The notes: a model not told the origin generated them from the sequence alone. A stretch of 64,000 bases of DNA from Amorphoplanes digitatis (GCF_014205335.1 NZ_JACHNH010000001.1:2784501-2848500), one strand, 5' to 3'; shown: positions 51,349 to 60,758, counted from the stretch's first letter. Numbers and translations: made by a program.

Positions 51349-52107
51349 ATGACGACGATCCTGGTGCCGTACCACCATGACGAGCCGCTGCCGGACGGCG
51401 GCATCGACGTGCGGGCGGACGTCACGGTCCACCCCGACTTCCCCGACGCCGGCCGCTGGGAGCGGCTGACCGCGCTGTGCGCGGCGACCGCCGACGCGGT
51501 CGCGCCGGTGGTGGCGTCCGGCGCCGTGCCGACCGTGCTGTCCGGCGACTGCCTGGTGCTCTCCGGCACGCTCGCGGGAGCCCAGCGCGGCGGGGCCGAC
51601 CCGGCGGTCGTCTGGTTCGACGCGCACGGCGACCTGCACACCCTGGAGACCACGACGTCGGGCTACCTGGGCGGGCTGTCCCTGCGGCTGGCGCTGGGCG
51701 CGCACTCCGACCTGTGGTCCGGGCCGCTTGGGCTGCGTCCGGTGACGCCGGAACGTGCCGTCCTGGTGGACGCGCGCGACCTGGACCCGGCGGAGGCCGA
51801 CTTCCTGGCCGCGCCCGGGTCCGTCCGGCGGATTCCGGTGGACGAGGTCGACGGGGACACCGTGCCGGACGGGCCGCTGGTGCTGCACGTCGACGTGGAC
51901 GTGGTGGACCCGGCCGACCTGCCCGGGCTGCTTTTCCCCGCGCCCGGCGGGCCACCGGCGAGCGCGGTGGTCGCCGCCTGCCGCCGGCTGCTGGCGACCG
52001 GCCGGGTGGTCGCCGTGGACATCGCCTGTCCGTGGCATCCGGCCGCCGACGACGCCGAGCGGGCCGGCCGCGCCGCCCTGCTCGCCGAGCTCACCGCACC
52101 GCGCTGA
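51349..52107 (+). CDS. Arginase/agmatinase-family ureohydrolase
   Basis: A 252-residue ureohydrolase-fold protein with two canonical manganese motifs, DAHGD (WFDAHGDLHT) and DVDVVDP. The first motif, normally GGDH, reads SGDC, so one His ligand is replaced by Cys. Members with this change exist among bacterial arginase-like proteins of unknown substrate. It converges on a sigma-factor gene; both stop codons lie inside a 14-bp direct repeat at 52104-52131. Confidence 0.85.
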   Translation: MTTILVPYHHDEPLPDGGIDVRADVTVHPDFPDAGRWERLTALCAATADAVAPVVASGAVPTVLSGDCLVLSGTLAGAQRGGADPAVVWFDAHGDLHTLETTTSGYLGGLSLRLALGAHSDLWSGPLGLRPVTPERAVLVDARDLDPAEADFLAAPGSVRRIPVDEVDGDTVPDGPLVLHVDVDVVDPADLPGLLFPAPGGPPASAVVAACRRLLATGRVVAVDIACPWHPAADDAERAGRAALLAELTAPR

Positions 52108-52131
52108 TCATCGGCGGCTGATCATCGGTGG
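52104..52131. repeat. 14-bp direct repeat at a convergent gene junction
   Basis: CTGATCATCGGCGG and CTGATCATCGGTGG lie head to tail (52104-52117, 52118-52131) and contain the stop codons of both converging genes. Confidence 0.75.
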
Positions 52132-53306
52132 AGCCCGGCCCGGCGGGCCAGCAGGAAGTCGCGCTCGGTCTCGTTGCCGGCCAGTGCGATCGCCTGGTCG
52201 TAGGCGGCCGCGGCCTCCGCATCGCGCCCGAGCCTGACCAGCAGGTCGGCCCGGGTGGCGGGCAGCCGGTGGTAGCCCGGAATATCCACATCGTCCAGCA
52301 CGGCGAGGGCCACCGCGGGCCCGTGCACCTCGGCGACCGCGACCGCCCGGTTGAGCGCGACGATCGGGGTCGGCATCAGGGGCCAGAGCTGGTCGTAAAG
52401 GGCCAGGACCTGCGACCAGTCGGTGGCGGCGCCGTCGGTGTGCACGGCGTTGATCGCGGCCTGGATCTGGTACGGGCCCGGCCGGTTGCGGCGCAGGCAG
52501 CGGCGTACCAGATCGTGTCCCTCGGCGATGAGGGCCCGGTCCCACAGCGAGCGGTCCTGGTCCGCGAGCAGGATCAGCTCGCCGGCCGGGCCGAGCCGGG
52601 CCGGCCGGCGCGCCTCGGTGAGCAGCAGCAGGGCGAGCAGGCCGAGGGCCTCGAACTCGTCGGGCATCAGCGCGGCGAGTTCCCGGGCGAGCCGGATCGC
52701 CTCCGCGCACAGGTCCGTGCGGATCAGGGTTCCCGTGGTGGCCGTGTACCCCTCGTTGAACATCAGGTAGAGCACGGTCAGCACCGGCGGCAGCCGGTCC
52801 GGCAGCTCCTCGGCGCGGGGCACCCGGTAGGGGATGTGCGCGTCCCGGATCTTCTTCTTGGCGCGCACGATCCGCTGCGCGATGGTCGGCTCCGGCACCA
52901 GGTACGCCCGGGCGATCTCCGGAACCTCGAGCCCGGCGAGCAGGCGCAGCGTGAGCGCGGTGCGCGCGTCGGGCGCCAGCGCCGGGTGGCAGCAGGTGAA
53001 GATGAGCCGGAGCTGGTCGTCCTTCACCGGTCCCACCTCCCCGGGCTCGTCCTTCTGATACAGCAGCAGCGCCTGCGCGTGCCGGGCCTCGCGGGTCGAC
53101 TCCCGGCGCAGCCGGTCGATGGCCCGGTTGCGGGCGGTGGTCACGATCCAGGCGCCGGGGTTCGGCGGGAGCGTCTCCCACTTCTCGACGGCCACCGCGA
53201 ACGCGTCCTGCACGGCCTCCTCGGCGAGGTTGATGTCGCCGAGGAGGCGGACCAGCGTCGCGACGCAGCGGCCGTACTCCTCGCGGTAGACGAGTCCCAG
53301 GTCCAT
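52122..53306 (-). CDS. ECF42-type RNA polymerase sigma factor
   Basis: A 394-residue sigma factor with sigma-70 regions 2 (LAEEAVQDAFAVAVEKW, NRAIDRLRRE) and 4 (IARAYLVPEPTIAQRIVRAKKKIRD) and a long C-terminal helical domain with TPR-like features, the hallmark of group ECF42. Such sigma factors pair with YCII-domain (DGPF) proteins instead of an anti-sigma factor; exactly such a gene lies 4 nt upstream on the same strand. Confidence 0.93.
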   Translation of the reverse strand: MDLGLVYREEYGRCVATLVRLLGDINLAEEAVQDAFAVAVEKWETLPPNPGAWIVTTARNRAIDRLRRESTREARHAQALLLYQKDEPGEVGPVKDDQLRLIFTCCHPALAPDARTALTLRLLAGLEVPEIARAYLVPEPTIAQRIVRAKKKIRDAHIPYRVPRAEELPDRLPPVLTVLYLMFNEGYTATTGTLIRTDLCAEAIRLARELAALMPDEFEALGLLALLLLTEARRPARLGPAGELILLADQDRSLWDRALIAEGHDLVRRCLRRNRPGPYQIQAAINAVHTDGAATDWSQVLALYDQLWPLMPTPIVALNRAVAVAEVHGPAVALAVLDDVDIPGYHRLPATRADLLVRLGRDAEAAAAYDQAIALAGNETERDFLLARRAGLHR

Positions 53307-53310
53307 GTGG

Positions 53311-53667
53311 TCAGTTCTCGGGCAGGCCCTGGAACGGCCGCACCTCGACCGGCTCCATGCAGGCCTGCGCGCACTTCTCCGCCCAGGCCAGCGCCTCGTC
53401 CAGGTCCGCGCACTGGATCACCCAGAACCCGCCGAGCTGCTCCTTCGTCTCGGCGAACGGCCCGTCGGTCATGGTGGCCCGGCCGTCGTCGACCCGGACG
53501 ACGGTGGCGCTCTCCGGCGGCAGGAGGCCCCCGCCGAAGACCCAGGCGCCGGCGGCCTGCAACTCGTTGTTGATCTTGTCGGTCTGCGCGTACGCGATCT
53601 GGGTGTCCGCGTCCGACCTGGTCGGCGCTCCCGCGACGCTGTGCACGGCGAGCATGTACTGCTTCAT
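53311..53667 (-). CDS. YCII-related (DGPF domain) protein
   Basis: The 118-residue protein of the YCII family has the TMTDGPFAETKEQLGGF motif typical of DGPF proteins co-encoded with ECF42 sigma factors. It probably modulates the sigma factor encoded next. GGAAGACG precedes ATG 53667. Confidence 0.93.
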   Translation of the reverse strand: MKQYMLAVHSVAGAPTRSDADTQIAYAQTDKINNELQAAGAWVFGGGLLPPESATVVRVDDGRATMTDGPFAETKEQLGGFWVIQCADLDEALAWAEKCAQACMEPVEVRPFQGLPEN

Positions 53668-53701
53668 GACGTCTTCCTCCGGTTGGGTGTGGTGGTGCGG
53701 A

Positions 53702-54118
53702 TCAGGCGGCCAGGCGGCGCGCGACGGCCGGGATCACGATCGCGGCGGCGACCAGGTGGGTGACCATGAGCAGGGCCTTGGTGGCCGGTCCGGCGTCCGC
53801 GATCACGTCCGGGACCAGCGAGAGCACGGTCAGCACCACCGTAGTACGGACGAAGGCGCGCCGCGGGTGCCGGGCCTTGCGGGACAGCACGACGGCGAGG
53901 ACCAGGCCGACAAGCGAGAACACCGCCGTCAGCGTCCCGAATCCGGTCACCGGGATCGGGGCCCCGCTCACGTCGAGGCTGATGCCCGCGGCGTGACCGG
54001 CGGCGGCGACCCCCATGGTGGCGATGCTCGCGACGGCGGTGGCGGCGAGGCCGGTCCTCGTCAGGGCACCGAGGCCCGAAACGGCGGCGCGGGTGGTGGT
54101 GGCGGTCGTGGTGGTCAT
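53702..54118 (-). CDS. DUF6069-like four-helix membrane protein
   Basis: A 138-residue protein with about four membrane helices (LTRTGLAATAVASIATMGVAAAGHA; FGTLTAVFSLVGLVLAVVL; AFVRTTVVLTVLSLVPDVI; LLMVTHLVAAAIVIPAVA), as in the actinobacterial DUF6069 family. It lies 34 nt upstream of the YCII gene in the same direction and is probably part of the ECF42 locus. Function unknown. Confidence 0.8.
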   Translation of the reverse strand: MTTTTATTTRAAVSGLGALTRTGLAATAVASIATMGVAAAGHAAGISLDVSGAPIPVTGFGTLTAVFSLVGLVLAVVLSRKARHPRRAFVRTTVVLTVLSLVPDVIADAGPATKALLMVTHLVAAAIVIPAVARRLAA

Positions 54119-54233
54119 CGTGGCCTCCGGTAGGTGTCAGTGCCGGCTGCGTGCCGGTGTCTCACCAGGGCTACGAACCGGCCCGCCCCCGATCGACAGG
54201 TCCGCCGAAGATTTTCAAAAAGATTCTTCCGGG

Positions 54234-55601
54234 CTAGTAGACCCAGCGCAGGGCGGCCGCCACATCCTCGTCGGAGGCGTTGCGGAGGCGCTCCGCCTCG
54301 GCCCGGCGCACCGCCAGCACCGCGCCGGTCAGCGTCTCGCCCAGCGCGTCCCGCAGCGGCTGTGCCTGCGACAGCGCCCGCGCGGCCTCGTCCAGCGTCG
54401 TCGGCAGCCGCCGGATGCCGCGCCCGGCCAGCTCGTCGGGGGAGAGGCCGGCCGGGTCGCCGGTCATCGGCGGCGGCAGCCGCAGCCCGCGCCGGATGCC
54501 GTCGAGCGCGGCGGCGATGAGCGCGCCGAACAGCAGGTAGGGGTTCGCCGCCAGGTCGAAGCACTTCACCTCGAGGTTGGCCGCCGACTCCCGTTCCCCG
54601 GCGTCGCCGGTGACCAGGCGCAGCGCGGCCTCCCGGGTCTCGTGACCCCAGCACGCGTACGCGCCGGCCCAGTGCGAGGGCACCAGCCGCAGGTAGCTCG
54701 CGACCGACGGCGCGCCGATCGCCAGCAGGGCCGGCAGCAGGTCGAGGATGCCGGCCGTGGCGGCCTCCGCCTCGGCGGTCAGCCCGTGCGGCCCGGTGCC
54801 GCCGCTGAACAGGTTGCGGCCCTCGCGCGCCGCGGACAGGTGCACGTGCCCGCCGTTGCCCACCCGGCCGGCCAGCACCGCCGGGGCGAACGACGCGCGC
54901 AGGCCGTGCCGGTGCGCCACCGCCCGGACGGTCTGGCGCACCAGCAGGCTGTCGTCGGCGGCGCCGACCGGGTCGCGGGCGGCGACGGAGAGCTCGAACT
55001 GCGCGGCGGCGTACTCGGGGTGCAGCTGCTCGACCTCGACGCCCTGTGCGTCCAGCGCGGCGAGCAGGTCCCGGCAGTAGTCGCTCAGCTCGATCTGCCG
55101 GGTCGCGCCGTACGCGGGGCCGTCGCAGGCCGGCACGAACTCGTCGGTGCCGCCGCGGCCCAGCGCCCACTCCACCTCGATCGCCGCCTTGAACGTCAGC
55201 CCGGCCGCGGCGGCGCGCTCGGTCATGGCCCGGGCGAAGCCGCGCTGGCAGGCGGGCCAGGGTTCGCCGTCCTGCGAGTAGCGGTCGACCGGTGCCCACG
55301 CCCAGCCGGGCTGTGCGGCCAGGACGGTCAGCCGGTCCAGGTCGGGCACGAGGCGCAGGTCGCCGTCGGGGCCGCCGAGCTGCTCGCTGGCGGTGATCGA
55401 GTCGTCGGCGAGGAAGACGTCGAAGACCGGCGACATCCCGACGCCCCAGCGTGCCGCCCGTGCCAGCTTGGCGGTGGGCACGGTCTTGATCCGCGTGACG
55501 CCGGCCGTGTCGACGTACGACAGCACGACGCCGTGCACCCCCGCGTAGTGCAGCCGGCCGGTCGCCTCCTCGGCGCCGCCGGGAATCCGGTCCCCGAACA
55601 T
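54234..55601 (-). CDS. Glutamine synthetase-like ligase (FluG C-terminal type)
   Basis: The 455-residue protein has the glutamine synthetase fold with conserved metal and ATP segments (IEVEWALG, HPEYAAAQFELS, VGNGGHVHLS, NLEVKCFDLAANPYL). It lacks the adenylylation loop of housekeeping GlnA, and the N-terminal beta-grasp part (VVLSYVDTAGVTRIKTVP) fits GlnA-like gamma-glutamyl ligases. The gene lies 12 nt downstream of the amidohydrolase gene; together they mirror the two halves of the fungal FluG protein. The amine substrate cannot be predicted. Confidence 0.88.
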   Translation of the reverse strand: MFGDRIPGGAEEATGRLHYAGVHGVVLSYVDTAGVTRIKTVPTAKLARAARWGVGMSPVFDVFLADDSITASEQLGGPDGDLRLVPDLDRLTVLAAQPGWAWAPVDRYSQDGEPWPACQRGFARAMTERAAAAGLTFKAAIEVEWALGRGGTDEFVPACDGPAYGATRQIELSDYCRDLLAALDAQGVEVEQLHPEYAAAQFELSVAARDPVGAADDSLLVRQTVRAVAHRHGLRASFAPAVLAGRVGNGGHVHLSAAREGRNLFSGGTGPHGLTAEAEAATAGILDLLPALLAIGAPSVASYLRLVPSHWAGAYACWGHETREAALRLVTGDAGERESAANLEVKCFDLAANPYLLFGALIAAALDGIRRGLRLPPPMTGDPAGLSPDELAGRGIRRLPTTLDEAARALSQAQPLRDALGETLTGAVLAVRRAEAERLRNASDEDVAAALRWVY

Positions 55602-55613
55602 GTTCCGCTCCCG

Positions 55614-56732
55614 TCAGCCGCGCAGGCCGTACACCCGCTCGGCGTTTCCCGCGCCGATCATCCATGCCACCCGCTCGGCGTCGGGCGCCGACCACGAGCC
55701 CGCGGCCACCCATCCGCCCAGCACCTCGGTGAGCCCTCGCCGGAACAGCTCGGCGCCGAGCACGTGCAGCTCCGGCAGCCCGAAGGCGTCGGAGGAGTAG
55801 AGAACCTTGTGGAACGGCGCCAGCTCCAGCGACTCCGCGATCACCGCGGTGGCCCGCGCGCCGACGTGGTTGACCGCCAGCCCCACGTCGAGGTAGACGT
55901 GCGGGAAGACCTGCGCGAGGTAGCCGGCCTGCCGGTGGTACGGGTAGCAGTGCAGCAGCATGATCGGGGTGCCGCGGCCCTGCACCGCGCGCAGGAACCC
56001 GGTCAGCAGGGCCGGATCGCTGCCGGCCAGGTCGAGATCGGAGTCGCCGAATCCGGTGTGGATCTGCACCGGCAGGCCGCGCTCGACGCCGGCCCAGAGC
56101 AGGTGCCGCAGCAGCACCGGGTCGTCGAGGCGTGCGAGCGCGGCACCCGGGCCGCGGCGCAGCCAGCGACCAGCCGCGGCGCGGACCTCGGCGGCGGACG
56201 GCGGCTCGGGCGCGATGGCCAGCCCGTGCCGGTAGGCGAGGACGGACTTGACCGCGTGCGCGCTCGCGGTGGCGGCGGCCAGGGCGTCGGCGTACGCGGC
56301 GGCGAAGCCCGCGGCGCTCGCCCCGCCCTCGGCGACCCGCTCGGCGACGGCCTCCAGCCGGACCACCTCGCCGGCGGCGGACCCGGCCGGCGCGGCCAGC
56401 TCGGCCGGGGTGAGCAGCTCCCCGGCCCGGAATCCGGTGTCGACGAGGAACGTGGCGACGTTCGCGGCGCTCAGCAGCCGGCGGTTGACCTCCGCGGGCC
56501 CGAGCCGGGCCCGCTCGGCCAGATAGTCGTCGGCGGGCGCGTGCGGCGCCAGCCCCAGCAGCGGCGCGCACCAGCGCCGGACGGCGAAGCCGAGCTGGGA
56601 GTCGAGCGTGGTGCATCCGGGCGGCGCGGCCTGACAGGCCTCGGTGGCCAGCAGCTCGAAGCCGGCCCGGTCCAGCGGCCCGCGCACGACGCTGTGGCAG
56701 TGGTGGTCCACCAGCCTTACGTCCTCGAGCAT
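55614..56732 (-). CDS. Amidohydrolase (FluG N-terminal type)
   Basis: A 372-residue TIM-barrel amidohydrolase: metal motif VDHHCHS at the N-terminus, IHTGFGDSD, LLHCYPYHRQAGYLA, and YSSDAFG near the C-terminus. ATG 56732 is chosen because CGGAG lies 5 nt upstream; ATG 56747 and 56789 are in frame but lack a ribosome site and add non-conserved sequence. Paired with the glutamine synthetase-like gene, it probably hydrolyses the gamma-glutamyl or related compound in the same pathway. Confidence 0.85.
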   Translation of the reverse strand: MLEDVRLVDHHCHSVVRGPLDRAGFELLATEACQAAPPGCTTLDSQLGFAVRRWCAPLLGLAPHAPADDYLAERARLGPAEVNRRLLSAANVATFLVDTGFRAGELLTPAELAAPAGSAAGEVVRLEAVAERVAEGGASAAGFAAAYADALAAATASAHAVKSVLAYRHGLAIAPEPPSAAEVRAAAGRWLRRGPGAALARLDDPVLLRHLLWAGVERGLPVQIHTGFGDSDLDLAGSDPALLTGFLRAVQGRGTPIMLLHCYPYHRQAGYLAQVFPHVYLDVGLAVNHVGARATAVIAESLELAPFHKVLYSSDAFGLPELHVLGAELFRRGLTEVLGGWVAAGSWSAPDAERVAWMIGAGNAERVYGLRG

Positions 56733-56863
56733 CGCCGCTCCGGTCATCGACGCCGCGCCGCCGCGACTCCGGCCATTGTCCAGCGTCATCGGCGTTCGAT
56801 CCGCGAGGCGCGCCGCCCCGGACGTTACCGGACGAAGCCGGGCAATCGCGCGCCGCTACGCCC

Positions 56864-58831
56864 TCATCCTCGGCGAATGGCGAGACCCTCGAGGTTGGGC
56901 AGGCTGTCGGCGACGGGTCTTGCGGTGGGCCTCAGCAGGCGGTGGATGCGGTCGAGGAGCTCGTCGGCGGTGAACGGTTTCTCGATCAGCTCGATCCCGT
57001 GGCCGAATCCGTGCTGGGCTTCCAGCAGGTCCTCGGTGTATCCGGAGATGTAGAGCACGGGCAGCCCGGGTTGGCTCTGCCTGATGAGCTCGGCCAGGGT
57101 CGGGCCGGGCATGTTGGGCATGATGACGTCGGTGAGGAGCAGGTCGAAGCGCTTGTGCTCGACCTGCTCCAGTGCCGCCGGGGCGTCGCGGGCCGCGCTC
57201 ACGGTGTAGCCGTGTTCCCTGAGGATGCGCACGACGAGATCGCGCACGCCGTCCTCGTCCTCGACGACGAGCACGTGCTGGCCGTGCGCGACGGGCGGGC
57301 GGGCCGGCGGCGCCCCGTGGTCCCGGCCGGCGGGTTCGGCGGCGATCGGGAGCAGCAGCCGGAAGGTGGTGCCCGCACCGGGTTCGGACTCGACGTTGAT
57401 GGCGCCGCCGGCCTTGGTGACGATGCCGTAGACGGTGGCCAGGCCCAGGCCGGTGCCGCGGTCGTTGGACTTGGTGGTGAAGAACGGCTCGAAGATGTGC
57501 GCGGCCACCTCCGGGGGCATGCCCGTGCCGGTGTCGCGGACCAGCAGCTCGGCGTAGTGCCCGGGGCGGATCGCGGGCTGAGCGCCGGCCTGGTCCTCGT
57601 CGATCTCGGTGTCGCCGACCTCCACGAGGATGGCGCCGCCCTGTGGCATGGCGTCGCGGGCGTTGATGATGAGGTTGAGCAGGACCTGGTCCAGCTGGGT
57701 CCGGTCGGCGTGCACCAGGAGGGGCTGCTGTGCCCGGTTCACGGACAGCTCGATGTGCTCGCCGAGCATCGGGGCGAGCAGGTCGCGGGAGTCGGCGAGG
57801 ATCAGGTTCAGGTCGATGGCCTCGGCGTTGGCCGGCTCGGACCGGGCGAAGATCAGTAGCTGGCGGCAGAGCATGCGGGCGCGGTCGGCGGCACCGCGTA
57901 CCCGGGCGAGGTCGTCCTGCGCGGTGCCTTCCCCGGCGCCCTGTTCGATGGCGAAGTCGGTGTAGTTGAGGATGATCGAGAGCAGGTTGTTGAAGTCGTG
58001 TGCCACGCCGCCGGCGAGCTTGCCCAGGCTCTCGAGTCGTTCGGCCTGTGCCGACCGGTCGCTGAGCAGGCGTTCGCGGGCCTCCACCGCTCGCTGTCCG
58101 GTGAGGTCCCGGTGGGTGGCGCAGACCTCGAAGAGACCGCCGTCGCGGTCGCGCAGGCCCGCGACGCTGACGGACACGGGCACGGGGCTGCCGTCCTTGC
58201 GTTTGCGCTCGGCCTCGAAGTCGCCGGCCCACCCGTTGCGGACCAACTGCACCAGCGGTACCTGTTCGTCCACCGGGCCGCCGACAATCGCGACACTGTT
58301 CCCGATCGCCTCCTTTGCCGTGTATCCGTAGACCCGTTCCGCGGCCGGATTCCATCCGGTTATCGTGCCGTCCAGGGAGCCGGTGATGATCGCGTCGCCG
58401 GACGAACGGACGATCTCCGCCAGCCTCGCCCGGCCCTCGGCCAGCTGTTGTTCTCCGATCTGCCGGCCACGCGCCAGGACGACGCACAGCACGAAGACGC
58501 AGGTGATCAGCACCAGCAGCCTTGTCTCGCCGAAGGTCGGCAACCCGCCGGTCACCATGGAGATCCACACGGCCAGCACCAGTGTGTATGCGCAAACGGC
58601 GGCGACAGCGCGAGGCTTCGCGGAGCCCACGGCCAGGCACGGTCCGGCCGCCGCCATCATGGCGAAGACCAGCGTCTCCGTCTGCCTCGACGCCATCACG
58701 GCGACGATCGCCGACACGGTGACCACCAATACGGCCATGACCAGCAGGGATGTCGACGAGAACATCACGCGATGGGCGCCGCCGGCCATCGCGAGTCGCA
58801 GACGGCGCCAATGCGCTGACATTTGGAACAT
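56864..58831 (-). CDS. Hybrid histidine kinase (TM-PAS-HisKA-HATPase-REC)
   Basis: The 655-residue membrane kinase has about four N-terminal membrane segments (35-125), a PAS domain (140-260; IITGSLDGTITGWNPAAERVYGY), a HisKA with the phospho-accepting His in GGVAHDFNNLLSIILN, an HATPase_c (NLIINARDAM, GTGLGLATVYGI) and a C-terminal receiver domain (VLVVEDEDGVRDL, phospho-Asp in LLLTDVIMPNMPG). No separate response regulator or HPt gene is adjacent. A GGGGGGA ribosome site precedes ATG 58831. The upstream gap of 115 nt holds its promoter. Confidence 0.92.
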   Translation of the reverse strand: MFQMSAHWRRLRLAMAGGAHRVMFSSTSLLVMAVLVVTVSAIVAVMASRQTETLVFAMMAAAGPCLAVGSAKPRAVAAVCAYTLVLAVWISMVTGGLPTFGETRLLVLITCVFVLCVVLARGRQIGEQQLAEGRARLAEIVRSSGDAIITGSLDGTITGWNPAAERVYGYTAKEAIGNSVAIVGGPVDEQVPLVQLVRNGWAGDFEAERKRKDGSPVPVSVSVAGLRDRDGGLFEVCATHRDLTGQRAVEARERLLSDRSAQAERLESLGKLAGGVAHDFNNLLSIILNYTDFAIEQGAGEGTAQDDLARVRGAADRARMLCRQLLIFARSEPANAEAIDLNLILADSRDLLAPMLGEHIELSVNRAQQPLLVHADRTQLDQVLLNLIINARDAMPQGGAILVEVGDTEIDEDQAGAQPAIRPGHYAELLVRDTGTGMPPEVAAHIFEPFFTTKSNDRGTGLGLATVYGIVTKAGGAINVESEPGAGTTFRLLLPIAAEPAGRDHGAPPARPPVAHGQHVLVVEDEDGVRDLVVRILREHGYTVSAARDAPAALEQVEHKRFDLLLTDVIMPNMPGPTLAELIRQSQPGLPVLYISGYTEDLLEAQHGFGHGIELIEKPFTADELLDRIHRLLRPTARPVADSLPNLEGLAIRRG

Positions 58832-58946
58832 GGCCGGTCCCCCCGCGCAGGCTGGCTCTCGGCCGTTCGCGCGCGGCCCCAGGCCCCCCTTGCGTTACTT
58901 GACGAAATATGCCCTCATCACCACATACCGTACCCGCGTGGGTGCC

Positions 58947-59798
58947 TCAGGCGACGAAGGTCTGGCGTAGCTCGCCCACGATGTCGAGTCGGCTGGTCAG
59001 GGTCTCGCCCGGGCGCAGGAAACGCGGCGGCGTGCGCCGGTTTCCCACGCCGCCCGGCGTGCCGGTGAAGATCAGGTCGCCGGGCAGCAGGGTGCAGATC
59101 GCGGAGAGCCGCGCCACCAGGTCGTCGATGGGGAAGATCATTTCGGAGGTGCGGCCGGACTGCAGGATCTCGCTGGCCGTGCCCGACGTGAGCCGCGAGG
59201 AGAATCCGATGTCGTCGCGGTCCGGGAAGGCGTCCGGGGTGACCGCCACCGGCCCGGTCGGGCCGAAGCCGGGGAAGGACTTGCCGAGCGCGAACTGCGC
59301 CGGCGCGCCCCGCAGCTGGGTGAGCCGTTCGGAGAGGTCCTGGCCGCAGGTGAGGCCCGCGATCGCGTCCCACGCCGCCGACCGCGGTATCCGGTGGCCG
59401 CCGCGGCCGATCACCGCCACCACCTCGATCTCCCAGTCGACATTGCCCTCGGGCAGCCGGACCGTGGTGACCGGGCCGGTGAGGCAGCTCGGAAACTTGG
59501 TGAACACCAGCGGCTCGTCCGGCGCCACGAAGCCGGCCTCCGCCGCGTGCGGGCGGTAGTTCAGGGCGACGGCGAACACCTGGCGCGGGTCGGGCACCGG
59601 CGGGCCGAGCTCGGCGTCGGTGACGCCGGTCGCCGCGGACCAGTCCGCGGTCGCGGCCCAGGAGAGCACCTCGTCCCACCGGGACAGCGCGGCCCGGGCC
59701 TGCGCCGGCAGCGCGCCGCCGGAGGCGGACGCCACGTCGAGGGCGCGGCCGTCCGGGGAGACCAGGACGAAGCGGCCGCGCAGCGTGCCGAAGCGCAT
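58947..59798 (-). CDS. Fumarylacetoacetate hydrolase-family protein (1)
   Basis: A 283-residue FAH-family protein. FAVALNYRPHAAEAG and the metal-binding WEIEVVAVIG and GQDLSERL segments are visible, and the C-terminal IFTGTPGGVGNRR loop is typical. It should hydrolyse, decarboxylate or isomerise a 2-oxo diacid from ring or keto-acid breakdown. ATG 59798 overlaps the stop of the second FAH gene, so the two are translated together. Confidence 0.9.
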   Translation of the reverse strand: MRFGTLRGRFVLVSPDGRALDVASASGGALPAQARAALSRWDEVLSWAATADWSAATGVTDAELGPPVPDPRQVFAVALNYRPHAAEAGFVAPDEPLVFTKFPSCLTGPVTTVRLPEGNVDWEIEVVAVIGRGGHRIPRSAAWDAIAGLTCGQDLSERLTQLRGAPAQFALGKSFPGFGPTGPVAVTPDAFPDRDDIGFSSRLTSGTASEILQSGRTSEMIFPIDDLVARLSAICTLLPGDLIFTGTPGGVGNRRTPPRFLRPGETLTSRLDIVGELRQTFVA

Positions 59799-60682
59799 CA
59801 GCCGGCCGTCGAGGAGTAGAGGTCGTTCGTGTACGGCGGCGTGTCGTGCGCCGCGCTCCACGGCACGACGCGGTTGCGCAGCACGCCGATGCCCTCGATC
59901 TCCGCCTCGACCACGTCGCCGGGCCGCAGGTAGAAGGCGAACGGGTCGCTCTGCACCGCGGCGACGCCGGAGATCGTGCCGGTCGTGATGATGTCGCCGG
60001 CGCTGTATCCCTGCGCGGAGTGGTACGCGACCAGGTGCGGGATCGAGATGACCATCTGCGAGGTGTTGCCCTGCTGGCGCACCTCGCCGTTGACCCGCAG
60101 CCGCATCGCCAGCCGCTGCGGGTCGGGCACCTCGTCCTTGGTCACGATCCACGGACCGATCGGGCAGAACGTGTCGATGCCCTTGGAGAACGAGAAGACG
60201 CCGGAGCGCATCTCGCGCCGCTGGATGTCGCGCGCGGTGATGTCGTTGAAGATCAAATATCCGGCGATGTGGTCCTCGGCCTCCTCCGGCGAGAAGAACT
60301 TCCCGCTGCGCCCGATGACGATCCCGAGCTCCAGCTCGTAGTCCAGCTCGCGGGTGAGCCCCTCCGGATAGACGATCGCGTCCTCCGGGCCGATGATCGC
60401 GTCGACGTTCTGGAAGAACACGATCCCCTTGTGTACGGGGTGTGACCAGTTCACCGCCTGCAACTCGGTGTGGTGCTCGGTGAAGTTGCCGGCCGTGTGG
60501 AAGAACTTCTTCGGCACGATCGGCGCGCGCAGCCGCACCGCCGAGAGCGCGAGCCGCTCGCCGGTCTCCTCGACCGCGCCGCCGCGCTCGAAGAACTCCC
60601 GGGTCGAGCCGCACGCCAGCGCGATGACCGTCTCGCCGTCCAGGCGGCCGACCCGGCCGTCATCGAAGGTGACCAGCTTCAT
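59798..60682 (-). CDS. Fumarylacetoacetate hydrolase-family protein (2)
   Basis: The 294-residue FAH-family enzyme has FFHTAGNFTEHH, metal-binding Glu pair in DYELELGIVIGRSG, NDITARDIQ and IITTGTISGV. It is related to, but clearly different from, the protein encoded just downstream. A homo- or hetero-oligomer of the two, as in HpcE-like isomerase/decarboxylase pairs, is possible. It is separated by 76 nt, including a hairpin, from the upstream decarboxylase-family gene. Confidence 0.9.
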   Translation of the reverse strand: MKLVTFDDGRVGRLDGETVIALACGSTREFFERGGAVEETGERLALSAVRLRAPIVPKKFFHTAGNFTEHHTELQAVNWSHPVHKGIVFFQNVDAIIGPEDAIVYPEGLTRELDYELELGIVIGRSGKFFSPEEAEDHIAGYLIFNDITARDIQRREMRSGVFSFSKGIDTFCPIGPWIVTKDEVPDPQRLAMRLRVNGEVRQQGNTSQMVISIPHLVAYHSAQGYSAGDIITTGTISGVAAVQSDPFAFYLRPGDVVEAEIEGIGVLRNRVVPWSAAHDTPPYTNDLYSSTAG

Positions 60683-60723
60683 CGGGAACCACCTGCGACT
60701 CTCGGATTGTGAAAGCGGATTTC

Positions 60724-60750
60724 TTCACCCGGAAGCGTGCCCCGGGTGAA
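60724..60750. terminator. 9-bp hairpin between CMD-family and FAH genes
   Basis: TTCACCCGG (60724-60732) and CCGGGTGAA (60742-60750) are exact inverted repeats around a 9-nt loop. Inside a co-directional gene run, so it may be an internal attenuator, an mRNA-processing site or an operator rather than a full terminator. Confidence 0.55.
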
Positions 60751-60758
60751 AGCCGCTG

